Source of the DNA: Candidatus Scalindua sp.
GTDB taxonomy: Bacteria; Planctomycetota; Brocadiia; Brocadiales; Scalinduaceae
Assembly (NCBI GenBank): GCA_031316155.1
Contig: JALDRB010000001.1
Location: 245,572 to 309,571 of the forward strand
Direction: 5' to 3'
Length of the DNA: 64,000 nucleotides
A program made the position numbers and the translations under genes. Shown piece by piece: positions 17,562 through 25,979 of the stretch. Below the pieces are notes generated by a model. It was not told the origin of the DNA and did no database searches. It saw nothing but the letters and a program-made list of their open reading frames with translations. The first letter of the stretch is position 1. Every line of letters begins with the position of its first letter.

Positions 17562-17589
17562 ATAATATCGGTAAAAAAAATTTTTTCAA
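17562..17589 (-). promoter_or_regulatory. Candidate promoter of the DUF58-bat gene set
   Basis: On the minus strand TTGAAA (17584-17589) and TATTAT (17562-17567) are spaced by 16 bp in an AT-rich tract, about 110 bp upstream of the DUF58 start. The match is fair but AT-rich DNA yields such matches by chance. Confidence 0.4.
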
Positions 17590-17636
17590 GCATTAGTCAT
17601 AATTGTCTGTCTGGCCTCATAAATTTTCTGAATTTC

Positions 17637-18893
17637 CTATTCATATCTCAGGGTTTCTATAGGGTCCAGCCGTGCAGCTTTTTGCGCAGGGTATATACTA
17701 AAGAGGAGACTCCATATAATAGAGATGCCGGCGATTAAAATTATGCTTTTTATATCCACATCAGTCGGAATTTCATTGAAATAGTAGACTTCCGGCGGGA
17801 ATGGTCTCCATCCTGAATATTGGTAAACTATAGTTTCTATCCAATTAATTCTGTTTATAAATGCAAGTCCTAATCCGGTACCTATAGCTGCACCAAATAT
17901 GCCGATGAGTAAGCCGTTAATAAGAAAAACCTGCATGATGCCCCAGGTAGTGGCGCCTAAGGCCTTGAGAATACCTATGTCCTTTGATTTCTCAAAGACA
18001 ATCATCGTAAGGATTGCAAGGATATTGAATCCTGCTACTATTATGATAAAAAACAAAATGAATGCCATGACTCGTTTTTCCAGTGCAACAGCCTTAAGGA
18101 AGGTGCCTCTTGCTTCTTCCCACGTCTGAACAAAGAAGCCAAAACCGAGTTCCTTCTGGAGGAGATCCCGAACGAAAGGTGCGTTTTTGTAGTCATCCAA
18201 TCTCACACTTATTGCCGTAACGGAATCTTTTGTACCAGCTAATCCCTGAGCGATTTTTAGTGGTATGTAAATATAATTCTTGTCAACATCGTACATGCCT
18301 GATTTGACCTTTCCCGTGATTATAAAAGCCTTAACGCTGATCTTGTCCCACCCCTTTATGGCAACCAGCACAACTTTTTCTCCGTTATTTACGAAGCTCT
18401 CCGGATTGGTTTTATAGTTGCCGGGGTTCGTTCTCAGTAATTCGATTCCTCCAAAAGCACTCGGGATCTTTTTGTCTCCATGGACGATTAGTAAATCTTC
18501 TGGTTTGTCATTGAATTCCTCCATATACTTTTCAAGATCGTTGACTTTCGTTTCTGCAACAGGATCGATACCTCTAAAATAGACAAATTCTTTTGTGCCT
18601 CTGATGTTAATGAGTGCCGGTCCTTCAATATAAGGTGCGCACGACTCCACGTGTTTAAATGATTGAATTTTGTTTATGATTTCTTCATAATTGTTTAGCC
18701 CATATATACCCATTTTTGAAACAATGATATGTGCTAATGTTCCTCTGATTTTTGACCGTAATTCCTTGTCAAAGCCACTCATTACTGAAAGTACAACTAT
18801 CAGCGTCATAACACCAACAGCAACTCCTGCAACTGCAAAAAAAGCGATTCTCTTTCTTCTTAAATATCTGAGGCTTATGAAAAGCTTGTACAT
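17637..18893 (-). CDS. LolC/LolE-family lipoprotein-releasing ABC transporter permease
   Basis: A 418-residue permease with an N-terminal helix (about 17-40, IAFFAVAGVAVGVMTLIVVLSVMSGF), a large periplasmic domain (about 45-265), and three C-terminal helices in an FtsX-like domain. The segment FEKSKDIGILKALGATTWGIMQ is the family hallmark between helices. LolC/E proteins detach lipoproteins from the inner membrane for delivery to the outer membrane. The partner ATPase LolD is not next to it; it may lie elsewhere. Gene-specific assignment as lolC or lolE is not possible. Confidence 0.82.
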   Translation of the reverse strand: MYKLFISLRYLRRKRIAFFAVAGVAVGVMTLIVVLSVMSGFDKELRSKIRGTLAHIIVSKMGIYGLNNYEEIINKIQSFKHVESCAPYIEGPALINIRGTKEFVYFRGIDPVAETKVNDLEKYMEEFNDKPEDLLIVHGDKKIPSAFGGIELLRTNPGNYKTNPESFVNNGEKVVLVAIKGWDKISVKAFIITGKVKSGMYDVDKNYIYIPLKIAQGLAGTKDSVTAISVRLDDYKNAPFVRDLLQKELGFGFFVQTWEEARGTFLKAVALEKRVMAFILFFIIIVAGFNILAILTMIVFEKSKDIGILKALGATTWGIMQVFLINGLLIGIFGAAIGTGLGLAFINRINWIETIVYQYSGWRPFPPEVYYFNEIPTDVDIKSIILIAGISIIWSLLFSIYPAQKAARLDPIETLRYE

Positions 18894-19161
18894 AATAATT
18901 GATATATTTTCTAAATATGAATATGAAATTTGAAAAATACTATCATAAGCTTATAAACATAAGCAATGAAAAATCCCACTAATATTTTCTAGAAAAAATT
19001 TATGAAAAAAGTTATAGTGTTCTATAGGGTAAAATTAAGGGGTACTCTTTATATTGTAAACGAAAAATTTACCATGCTCAAATATGAGAGCGCTTTGAGT
19101 TAATTCTTTTGATCTCGATAGGTTAACTGATTACTCAAGTAATGCGAAAGGTGAGTTTGCG

Positions 19162-20307
19162 ATGTTGACATTTACAACAGCTGGTGAATCACATGGGAAA
19201 TGCCTGATAGCTATTATATGCGGTATGCCTGCAGGGGTTTTGCTGGATGAATCCGAAATAAATAAGGGTTTGCAGATGCGGCAGGGTGGATATGGTAGGG
19301 GCGGAAGGATGCAGATTGAAAAAGATAAGGTGTGCATTTTGTCTGGTGTTAGAAAAAAGATTACCATAGGCAGCCCTGTTTGTCTCAAAATAGAGAATAG
19401 AGACCACAAAATAGACATATTGCCCGACGTTACCAGGCCAAGACCCGGACATGCAGACCTGGCCGGTGTTTTAAAATATTGTCAAGACGATGTGAGGAAT
19501 ATCCTTGAACGGGCAAGCGCAAGAGAGACTGCTGCTCGTGTTGCGGCAGGTATATTAGCTAAGGTTTTACTCTCGGAATTTGGCATACGCGTTATAGGTT
19601 ATGTTAGAGGCATCGGCGGTATAAATTCAAAAAAAATCATGGAAAATCCGGAGGAGATAAGGCGGGAAAGAGATAAGAGTCTGGTCTATTGTCCGGATGA
19701 GTCAATTGAAACGGAAATAATTAACAGGATCAATGAGGCGAAGAAAAAAGGTGATTCTCTAGGCGGGATTATAGAGATAATGTCATTTGGGGTGCCAACA
19801 GGATTAGGGGATTATACGCAATGGGATTTACGGCTAGATGGAGCTATTGCAAGGGCTTTAATGTCTATCCAGGGGATTAAGGGTGTAGAGTTTGGTTTAG
19901 GCTTTCGTTTTTCTGATAAGTTTGGTTCACAGGTGCATGATGAGATTTATTACGACCAGACTACAATAGATACCTCATTTACCGGTGGATTTAGACGTTC
20001 TTCTAATAATGCCGGTGGAATTGAAGGCGGTATGTCAAATGGTGAAGTTGTTATTGCCAGGGCTGTTATGAAGCCGATTCCTACGCTGATGAAACCATTA
20101 AAATCTATTGATATTCGATCGAAAGAGCCTGTAGAAGCATCTACTGAACGTTCAGACATCTGTGCTGTTCCAGCCGCTTCAATCATTGGTGAATCCGCGG
20201 TATCATTTGAAATTGCCAGGTCTTTTTTAGAAAAGTTTGGTGGTGATAGTCTGAAAGAAGTGGCGAGGAATTACCGGGGATATCTGGAGCAAATGCGGAA
20301 GATGTAG
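19162..20307 (+). CDS. aroC: Chorismate synthase
   Basis: A 381-residue enzyme converting 5-enolpyruvylshikimate-3-phosphate to chorismate, the last common step of aromatic biosynthesis, using reduced FMN. Family motifs are TAGESHGKCLIAIICGMPAG at the N-terminus, RQGGYGRGGRM (substrate binding), RASARETAARVAAG (about 116-129) and GGIEGGMSNGE near 290. Length is typical of the bifunctional or monofunctional type. It is divergent from the LolC/E gene across 268 bp and precedes the tRNA cluster. No other shikimate genes are nearby. Confidence 0.95.
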   Translation: MLTFTTAGESHGKCLIAIICGMPAGVLLDESEINKGLQMRQGGYGRGGRMQIEKDKVCILSGVRKKITIGSPVCLKIENRDHKIDILPDVTRPRPGHADLAGVLKYCQDDVRNILERASARETAARVAAGILAKVLLSEFGIRVIGYVRGIGGINSKKIMENPEEIRRERDKSLVYCPDESIETEIINRINEAKKKGDSLGGIIEIMSFGVPTGLGDYTQWDLRLDGAIARALMSIQGIKGVEFGLGFRFSDKFGSQVHDEIYYDQTTIDTSFTGGFRRSSNNAGGIEGGMSNGEVVIARAVMKPIPTLMKPLKSIDIRSKEPVEASTERSDICAVPAASIIGESAVSFEIARSFLEKFGGDSLKEVARNYRGYLEQMRKM

Positions 20308-20327
20308 ATGTTGATAAAGGTTTTGGC

Positions 20328-20356
20328 TTGATAACACTATTATTTTTTGCTATATA
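20328..20356 (+). promoter_or_regulatory. Candidate promoter of the tRNA-tuf operon
   Basis: TTGATA (20328-20333) and TATATA (20351-20356) are spaced by 17 bp. They place transcription start about 10 bp before the first tRNA at 20374, as expected for a stable-RNA promoter. It partly overlaps the short region after aroC. Confidence 0.55.
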
Positions 20357-20373
20357 TTGCGAATTGATTTATT

Positions 20374-20445
20374 GCTGGCGTAGCTCAATGGCAGAGTAGC
20401 TGTCTTGTAAACAGCAGGTTGTGGGTTCGAATCCCACCGCTAGCT
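20374..20445 (+). tRNA. tRNA-Thr (TGT)
   Basis: A cloverleaf can be drawn. The acceptor GCTGGCG pairs with CGCTAGC (one G-T pair), the anticodon loop reads CTTGTAA with TGT, and the T arm has GGTTCGAATCC. CCA is not encoded. It is the first of a Thr-Tyr-Gly-Thr tRNA series before tuf, the same order as the E. coli thrU-tyrU-glyT-thrT-tufB operon. Confidence 0.95.
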
Positions 20446-20494
20446 TTTTTTTTGTAATGTTTTATGTGACGTTGCTGGCTGATTCTGAGTAATT

Positions 20495-20576
20495 GGGGAG
20501 GTACCCGAGTGGCCAAAGGGGACAGACTGTAAATCTGTTGGCATAGCCTTCGGAGGTTCGAATCCTCCTCTCCCCA
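20495..20576 (+). tRNA. tRNA-Tyr (GTA)
   Basis: A class II tRNA with a long variable arm. The acceptor GGGGAGG pairs with TCTCCCC, the anticodon stem-loop ACAGACTGTAAATCTGT has GTA, and the T arm is GGAGG-TTCGAAT-CCTCC. CCA is encoded at 20577-20579. Confidence 0.95.
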
Positions 20577-20601
20577 CCATTTTTTCTCATAATGGAGAAA
20601 T

Positions 20602-20672
20602 GCGGGCGTAGCTTAGTGGTAAAGCCCTAGCCTTCCAAGCTTGTGATGTGGGTTCGATTCCCATCGCCCGCT
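20602..20672 (+). tRNA. tRNA-Gly (TCC)
   Basis: The acceptor GCGGGCG pairs with CGCCCGC, the anticodon loop CTTCCAA has TCC, and the T loop is TTCGATT. CCA is not encoded. It is the third member of the tRNA cluster before tuf. Confidence 0.95.
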
Positions 20673-20731
20673 GTTTTTTATTTAATATTTGCTAGTAATT
20701 TAGTCATTTTCTTTTTTTAAAAAAAAAGGTT

Positions 20732-20759
20732 TTGACATTTTTTTAAAAAATGTTAGATT
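20732..20759 (+). promoter_or_regulatory. Candidate internal promoter before tRNA-Thr(GGT) and tuf
   Basis: TTGACA (20732-20737) and TAGATT (20754-20759) with a 16-bp spacer lie in an A/T-run region between the Gly and Thr tRNAs. A start near 20766 would drive tRNA-Thr(GGT) and the first tuf copy separately from the first three tRNAs. Confidence 0.4.
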
Positions 20760-20823
20760 ATTAACCCTTGTGTTGCTGTTGGTTGGTACCGTTTTTGCCT
20801 ATGCCCATGGTTTCAGTCATTAT

Positions 20824-20895
20824 GCTGCTGTGGCTCAGGGGTAGAGCACGTCCTTGGTAAGGACGAGGTCATGGGTTCAAATCCCATCAGCAGCT
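20824..20895 (+). tRNA. tRNA-Thr (GGT)
   Basis: The acceptor GCTGCTG pairs with CAGCAGC, the anticodon arm CGTCC-TTGGTAA-GGACG has GGT, and the T loop is TTCAAAT. CCA is not encoded. It is the last tRNA before tuf, as in E. coli thrT. Confidence 0.95.
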
Positions 20896-20929
20896 AATTA
20901 TTTGTTGTTTAGCTTTATTTGAATGTTAT

Positions 20930-20957
20930 CGCTTCTTCAGCTATTACTGAAGAAGCG
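20930..20957 (+). promoter_or_regulatory. Perfect 11-bp stem-loop between tRNA-Thr and tuf
   Basis: CGCTTCTTCAG (20930-20940) and CTGAAGAAGCG (20947-20957) enclose a 6-base loop. No T-run follows, so it is more likely an RNA processing or stability element separating tRNA from tuf mRNA than a terminator. Confidence 0.5.
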
Positions 20958-21010
20958 TTAAATTGTATCAAGTGTATTTTAGGTTTTAGAGATTTTAGGA
21001 GTTTCTTTTT

Positions 21011-22212
21011 ATGGCCAAGGAGATATTTCAGAGGACGAAACCGCATGTGAATGTGGGAACGATAGGGCATGTGGATCATGGTAAGACGACGTTGACATCG
21101 GTGATAACGAATACTTTATCAAAAGGGGATTTGCTAAGGCGAGGGCCTTTGACTCGATAGACAATGCACCAGAGGAGAGGGGAGCGTGGGATAACGATAG
21201 CGATAGCGCATGTTGAGTATGAGACAGAAAAAAGGCACTATGCACATGTTGATTGTCCGGGCCATGCTGATTATGTAAAGAATATGATAACGGGAGCTGC
21301 GCAGATGGATGGTGCGATATTAGTGGTAAGTGCACCGGATGGTCCGATGCCGCAGGCGCGTGAGCACATACTGCTTGCCAGGCAGGTAGGAGTTCCGAGG
21401 ATAGTGGTATTTTTGAATAAGCTGGACCAGTTGGAAGATCCGGAGTTGCTGGAGTTGGTGGAGTTGGAGATCAGGGAGTTGCTGAGTAAGTACGAGTTTC
21501 CGGGTGATGAGATACCGGTGGTGAAGGGTTCGGCGTTAAAGGCGGCGGGATGTGGATGTGCGAAGAGCGAGTGTGAGAACTGCGGGCCTATACTGGAGTT
21601 GATGGATGCGTTGGATACGTATATACCCGATCCGGTAAGGGAGATAGATAAGCCGTTTTTGATGTCACTGGAAGATGTTTTCGGCATAAAGGGTCGAGGG
21701 ACAGTGGGTACAGGGCGAGTGGAGCGGGGTATTGTGAAGGTTGGAGATGAGGTTGAGATTGTGGGGATGACGGAGGCGGTGCGTAAGACGGTGGTTACCG
21801 GAGTTGAGATGTTTAACAAGACATTGGATCAGGGTCAGGCAGGAGACAATCTGGGAGTATTGTTGAGGGGTATAGAGAAGGATGATCTGGAGCGTGGGCA
21901 GGTGTTGGCCGTTCCGAAGAGTATAACGCCGCATACAAAGTTTGAGGCGGAGGCGTATATATTGACGAAAGAAGAGGGTGGAAGACATACGCCGTTTTTA
22001 ATGGATACAGGCCTCAGTTTTACTTTCGGACGACAGATGTGACGGGTGTGGTGAATTTGCTGGGCGGGGCGGAGATGGTGATGCCGGGTGACAACGCGAA
22101 GTTGGAGATAGAGTTGGTGACGCCGATAGCAATGGAGCAAGAGTTGAGATTTGCAATACGAGAAGGTGGAAAAACAGTGGGTGCGGGGGTTGTTACTAAA
22201 ATTATTAAATGA
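21011..22212 (+). pseudogene. tuf: Elongation factor Tu, copy 1, with three 1-base indels
   Basis: Nucleotide sequence is almost identical to the intact tuf at 36890-38092. Three single-base differences break the frame. An A is missing in the A-run near 21121, an extra G lies in the G-run near 21179-21182 (restoring the frame after about 20 codons), and a T is missing in the T-run near 21994-21999. After the last indel translation would end at 22042. The full-length frame would end at TGA 22210-22212. SD AGGAG lies at 20997-21001. Two substitutions also differ from copy 2. All three indels are in base runs, as in rplA and rplV of this window, so sequence error is more likely than a real pseudogene. 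Product role: EF-Tu brings aminoacyl-tRNA to the ribosome with GTP. Confidence 0.85.
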
Positions 22213-22233
22213 GATTGGATTTAAGAATAGATA

Positions 22234-22383
22234 ATGAGGAATTATATAACATTAGCCTGTACTGAATGTAGCAATAGGAATTACAGGACAAGCAAAGAGG
22301 CGAAACAGTCCGCTCGGTTGGAATTGCAGAAATTTTGTAGGTTTTGCAGGAAGCATACGTTGCACAAAGAACAAAAAAAATAA
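22234..22383 (+). CDS. rpmG: 50S ribosomal protein L33, zinc type
   Basis: A 49-residue basic protein starting at ATG 22234. Two CxxC pairs (C9-x2-C12 and C35-x2-C38) form the zinc ribbon of the C+ type of L33. The order [15 protein letters not shown] and [19 protein letters not shown] matches the family closely. It lies between tuf and tRNA-Trp ahead of secE, a frequent place for rpmG. L33 sits near the E site of the large subunit. Confidence 0.93.
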   Translation: MRNYITLACTECSNRNYRTSKEAKQSARLELQKFCRFCRKHTLHKEQKK

Positions 22384-22388
22384 GAAGA

Positions 22389-22463
22389 AGGTCTGTAGCT
22401 CCAATCGGCTAGAGCACCGGATTCCAAATCCGGGTGTTGGGGGTTCGAATCCCTCCAGACCTG
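22389..22463 (+). tRNA. tRNA-Trp (CCA anticodon)
   Basis: The acceptor AGGTCTG pairs with CAGACCT, the anticodon arm CCGGA-TTCCAAA-TCCGG has anticodon CCA, and the T loop is TTCGAAT. The 3' CCA end is encoded at 22464-22466. It sits between rpmG and secE, a widespread bacterial arrangement. Confidence 0.95.
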
Positions 22464-22487
22464 CCAAATTGGTGCTGAGAAAAGATA

Positions 22488-22946
22488 ATGGCGTTTACGG
22501 TTTATAAAAAAGGATTAGGGGTTTACTCGAGGTATGCTGTGGCAGGCCTGTTTGGGGTAGCATCGTTGTTTGCTGCGTACTCTCTTTATGGTGCGTTGCT
22601 AAATCTTCCGGAATTTTTTGAAAATGCTAAAATACCTCTGGTGGGAGTGAAGCTTACATGGGGGCTTGTCTGTTCGACAGTTCTTTTTTTGGTTTGCAGT
22701 TTTTTTATCTGCGTCTTTACAACGGGTTTTGAGGTAGGGATTGATGGGATTGATAGGAAATCGAAAAAGGCTGTTGAGTTTTTTATAGAAACACAGGGGG
22801 AGCTTCAGAAAGTTTCATGGCCTACCAAAAACGAATTGATTGGTTCGACAGTTGTTGTTATCATATTTTTATTGCTCATGTCTCTGTATATATTTGGTGT
22901 TGACTGGGTGGTGTCGACTGTAATGGAATCAGTAGGTGTGTTGTGA
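22488..22946 (+). CDS. secE: Preprotein translocase subunit SecE
   Basis: A 152-residue protein with three hydrophobic segments (about 16-36, 55-80 and 120-147), like the three-helix SecE of E. coli rather than the short single-helix type. The conserved part is FFIETQGELQKVSWPTKNELIGST, located just before the last helix. SecE clamps SecY and stabilises the translocon. It precedes nusG by 203 bp, a longer gap than usual. Confidence 0.9.
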   Translation: MAFTVYKKGLGVYSRYAVAGLFGVASLFAAYSLYGALLNLPEFFENAKIPLVGVKLTWGLVCSTVLFLVCSFFICVFTTGFEVGIDGIDRKSKKAVEFFIETQGELQKVSWPTKNELIGSTVVVIIFLLLMSLYIFGVDWVVSTVMESVGVL

Positions 22947-23149
22947 GGTAGAACATCGGATGCGGTGAGGACGTTTACGTTTCGTTGGGTTCAATTGATT
23001 AAATCACTTCATGCGTAACTTTTCACTTATATACTATTGTATATCCTGCCATTTCCTCTAAAGAAACATAGAGAATTGTTGATAGGGTTTTGCTGTAGCT
23101 AGTTTTTTCTATTTAATATCTTAAATTAAAGGGATCGTTATTCTGGGCC

Positions 23150-23698
23150 ATGGGGAAAAAGTGGTTTGTGCTTCGGGTGCAAAGTAATAAAGAGGATAAG
23201 GTTAAGAAGGAGTTGGAGAGGGTTGTAAAACTTCAGGGCCTGGAAGATCTAGTCTCGAAGATATTAGTGCCGAGTGAAAGAGTTACCGAAATAAAAGGGG
23301 GGAAAAAAAGAGTTGTAGAGCGTAAGGTTTATCCGGGGTATGTAATCGTTGAGGTTGAGGTGGATGAGAGCGGTCAGATTCCTGATAATGTGTGTTTTGT
23401 TGTGCGAGAAACATACGGAGCAAGTGATTTTGTCGGTGGTAAACGTAAGCCGATACCAATGACTGATAAAGAAGTGGAAAAGTTGCTTCAAAAGGTTGAG
23501 GGGGAAGAAGAAAAGCCTAAGACTGAAATTGAGTTTTGTAAAGGGGACAGGGTTCGTGTTAAAGAGGGCCCATTTGAAAATTATGATGGAGTTGTCGATG
23601 AAATTCTTCCTGCTAGCGGTTGTGTAAAGATTATATTAACTATTTTTGGCAGGCCTACGCCTGTAGAGTTAGAATATTGGCAGGCCGAATTAGTGTAG
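23150..23698 (+). CDS. nusG: Transcription termination/antitermination protein NusG
   Basis: A 182-residue protein with an NGN domain ([20 protein letters not shown] at the start, [10 protein letters not shown] about 61-70, [11 protein letters not shown]) and a C-terminal KOW domain ([19 protein letters not shown], about 123-141). NusG binds RNA polymerase and couples it to ribosomes or Rho. Length is normal. It opens the rplKAJL-rpoBC block. Confidence 0.95.
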   Translation: MGKKWFVLRVQSNKEDKVKKELERVVKLQGLEDLVSKILVPSERVTEIKGGKKRVVERKVYPGYVIVEVEVDESGQIPDNVCFVVRETYGASDFVGGKRKPIPMTDKEVEKLLQKVEGEEEKPKTEIEFCKGDRVRVKEGPFENYDGVVDEILPASGCVKIILTIFGRPTPVELEYWQAELV

Positions 23699-23732
23699 AA
23701 TTTATAGTGAGATCGTTATTTTCGAGAAACTG

Positions 23733-24158
23733 ATGACAAAAGAAATTGTATCTAAAATTAAATTGCAAGTTCCGGGAGGTCAGGCTACGCCAGCTCCTCC
23801 GGTTGGTCCGGCGTTAGGTCAGCATGGTGTGAATATCGGGCAGTTTGTTTCTCAGTTCAATGAGAAAACAAAAAATCTGCAGGGGATGATTACACCCGTT
23901 GAAATTTCGGTTTATAAAGATAAATCGTTTACCTTTATCCTCAAATCTCCCCCGGCGGCTGTCCTGCTCAAAAAGTTTGCTGAGGTGGCAAAGGGGTCAT
24001 CGGAGCCAAATAGAAACAAGATTGGTAAAGTTACCAGGCTTCAGGTTGAGGAGATTGCAAAGGCAAAACTCCCAGATCTTAACACGAAGAACATGGACAT
24101 GGCAATTAGGATTATAGAGGGTACTGCACGGGCGATGGGATTGAAGGTCGAAAATTGA
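23733..24158 (+). CDS. rplK: 50S ribosomal protein L11
   Basis: A 141-residue protein, the standard length. It carries [20 protein letters not shown] near the start, [15 protein letters not shown], and the C-terminal rRNA-binding domain with [21 protein letters not shown]11 forms the GTPase-associated centre with 23S rRNA and L10/L12. The gene lies 34 bases after nusG and 37 before rplA. Confidence 0.97.
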   Translation: MTKEIVSKIKLQVPGGQATPAPPVGPALGQHGVNIGQFVSQFNEKTKNLQGMITPVEISVYKDKSFTFILKSPPAAVLLKKFAEVAKGSSEPNRNKIGKVTRLQVEEIAKAKLPDLNTKNMDMAIRIIEGTARAMGLKVEN

Positions 24159-24195
24159 TGGAGAGAAAGGTCTAGGTTTTGTTAAGGATATATTT

Positions 24196-24873
24196 ATGAA
24201 GTTTAGGAGTAAGCGTTACGCGGCGTCAAAAAATATTGCAATTAAAAAAAGTGAATTTGAGCTGAATGAAGGTGTCTCGGTTTTGAAGGCTTTTGAAAAG
24301 CCGAAATTTGATGAAACTGTAGATATCGTGATGAAGCTGGGTGTGGATCCAAAGCGTGCAGATCAGTTAGTTAGGGGATCAGTTTCGCTGCCCAAAGGAA
24401 TTGGGAAGGAACTTCGGGTGATAGTTTTTACCACCGATGAAAAGGCTGAGTTGGCGCTGAAGGCCGGAGCTATCGCTGTTGGTGATGACGATTTGATTGA
24501 AAAAGTCGAGGGCGGGTGGTCAGATTTTGATGTTGCAATTTCGACTCCTGACATGATGCGTAAAGTAGGCAAGTTGGGTAAAACATTAGGGCCGCAAGGG
24601 AAGATGCCCTCTCCGAAATCAGGTACTGTTACGGACGATGTTTATAATGTTACGAAAGAATTTAAGGAAGGGAAGATAGAGTTCAGGTGTGACGCGGTGG
24701 TAATATTCATGCTCCCGTAGGAAGCTATCTTTTCTGATAATGACTTAGTTGAAAATGTTGAGTTTTTTATCAAGCATATTAAAAATAATAAGCCACCTGC
24801 GGCAAAGGGTGTTTTTGTTCAAAAGGTATTTATATCATCTACTATGGGGCCAAGTGTAAAGATTGTGCAGTAA
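24196..24873 (+). pseudogene. rplA: 50S ribosomal protein L1 with two 1-base deletions (probably sequence errors)
   Basis: The first 165 residues (MKFRSKRYAASKNIAIKKSE, GKTLGPQGKMPSPKSGT) are clear L1. Near 24692 a base is missing before GGTGGTAATATTCATGCTCCC, which would read GGNIHAPVGK in the other frame. A second base is missing in the A-run near 24720-24725. The restored tail, with DNDLVENV and KHIKNNKPPAAKGVFVQK, ends at TAA 24871-24873 as ATMGPSVKIVQ-like L1. As given, translation stops at 24720. L1 forms the mobile stalk at the E site and autoregulates rplKA in many bacteria. Loss of a core protein by two nearby indels is unlikely to be real. Confidence 0.85.
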
Positions 24874-24929
24874 AGATGTTTGCGTTTTGATTTACGGCTT
24901 TGCACAATAAAAAATAGGAATTATTTCAA

Positions 24930-25463
24930 ATGTCGAAAAAAATGAAGAGTTTGATAGTTGGCGAGCTTGTTGAGACTTATAAAAAGGATAGCAATAGTTT
25001 TGTTATTCTTGGTTATAAAGGGGTGAGTGCGCAACAGGCGGATTCCTTGAGAAGGGATTTGGATGAAAAAGAGATTAAGGTGAGAGTTGTAAAGAATACT
25101 CTGGCGTCTATTACATTTAGAGAGATTGGTTTTCCTGGATTAGGAGAGCTTCTTGAAGGGCCATCCGCAGTTGTTACAAGTAATAATGATCCTGTGGAAT
25201 TGGCTAAAGTGCTTGATAAATGGTCTAAGCAGATAGCGGAAATAAAAATTTTGGGTGGTCTGATGGAAGGTAAGTTGTTGTCAGTAGATGATGTGAAAAC
25301 GTTGGCAACTATACCGTCCAGGGAGGTTGTTTTTACACAAATTCTCTTTGGTATTCAAACGCCTTTGAGGCAATTGGCTAATATTTTTAATGCGGTTGTT
25401 AATAATCTATATAATATATTGGTATCTATAGAGGAGAAAAAAAGAGGTACCGAAATAGAGTAA
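24930..25463 (+). CDS. rplJ: 50S ribosomal protein L10
   Basis: A 177-residue protein with the N-terminal [31 protein letters not shown] (about 53-63) and [19 protein letters not shown], and a C-terminal helix that binds L7/L12 dimers. L10 anchors the L12 stalk. The leader between rplA and rplJ (about 56 bp) is short, and a long L10 autoregulatory leader is not evident. Confidence 0.96.
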   Translation: MSKKMKSLIVGELVETYKKDSNSFVILGYKGVSAQQADSLRRDLDEKEIKVRVVKNTLASITFREIGFPGLGELLEGPSAVVTSNNDPVELAKVLDKWSKQIAEIKILGGLMEGKLLSVDDVKTLATIPSREVVFTQILFGIQTPLRQLANIFNAVVNNLYNILVSIEEKKRGTEIE

Positions 25464-25497
25464 TTTTGAAAAATGCAAAAAGGGGGAAATTATCGTG

Positions 25498-25914
25498 ATG
25501 GAAACTGAAGTGGGAAATGTTGAGCCGACAGGAAAGATAGCTGAGGTTTTAGAATTGGTAGAGGGTATGAGTTTGCTTGAGGCATCACAATTGGTGAAGG
25601 CATTTGAGAAGAAATTTGGTGTTTCTGCTTCGGCAGCAATGGCTTTTCCTGTTGGAGCGGTTGCAGCAACTGGAGGTCAAGGGGCGGCAGTTGCTGAAGA
25701 AAAAAGTAGTTTTGATGTTATATTAAAAGATGTTGGTCCAAACAAAATTCAGGTCATTAAGGCAGTGCGCGCTGAAACATCGCTTGGATTAAAAGAGGCT
25801 AAGGCTCTTGTTGATAGTGCACCAAAACCGATTAAGGAAGGTGTATCAAAAGAAGAAGCGGAAAAGATTAAAAAATCGATCGAAGAGTCTGGGGCAGTTG
25901 TTGAGTTAAAATGA
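25498..25914 (+). CDS. rplL: 50S ribosomal protein L7/L12
   Basis: A 138-residue acidic protein. The N-terminal dimerisation part ([21 protein letters not shown]) is followed by an alanine/glycine-rich hinge and a C-terminal domain with [20 protein letters not shown] and [14 protein letters not shown], which recruits elongation factors. About ten residues precede the usual start. I chose the ATG at 25498 over the GTG at 25495; an SD-like GGGGGAAA lies about 10 bases upstream. Confidence 0.96.
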   Translation: METEVGNVEPTGKIAEVLELVEGMSLLEASQLVKAFEKKFGVSASAAMAFPVGAVAATGGQGAAVAEEKSSFDVILKDVGPNKIQVIKAVRAETSLGLKEAKALVDSAPKPIKEGVSKEEAEKIKKSIEESGAVVELK

Positions 25915-25979
25915 AAGACTTGAGTAATAGAAGCAAGGATATTTTGACGAGTGTCTGTGGGGTGGTATAGGAGTTAATG

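Noticed and set aside
17899..18129. Small plus-strand frame opposite the LolC/E gene
   Set aside because: It is antisense to a well-supported membrane permease and has no motif or SD.
24680..24730. Programmed frameshift in rplA
   Set aside because: Two separate single-base losses at base runs, with no slippery heptamer and stem seen, and similar indels in other genes, make sequence error the simpler explanation.
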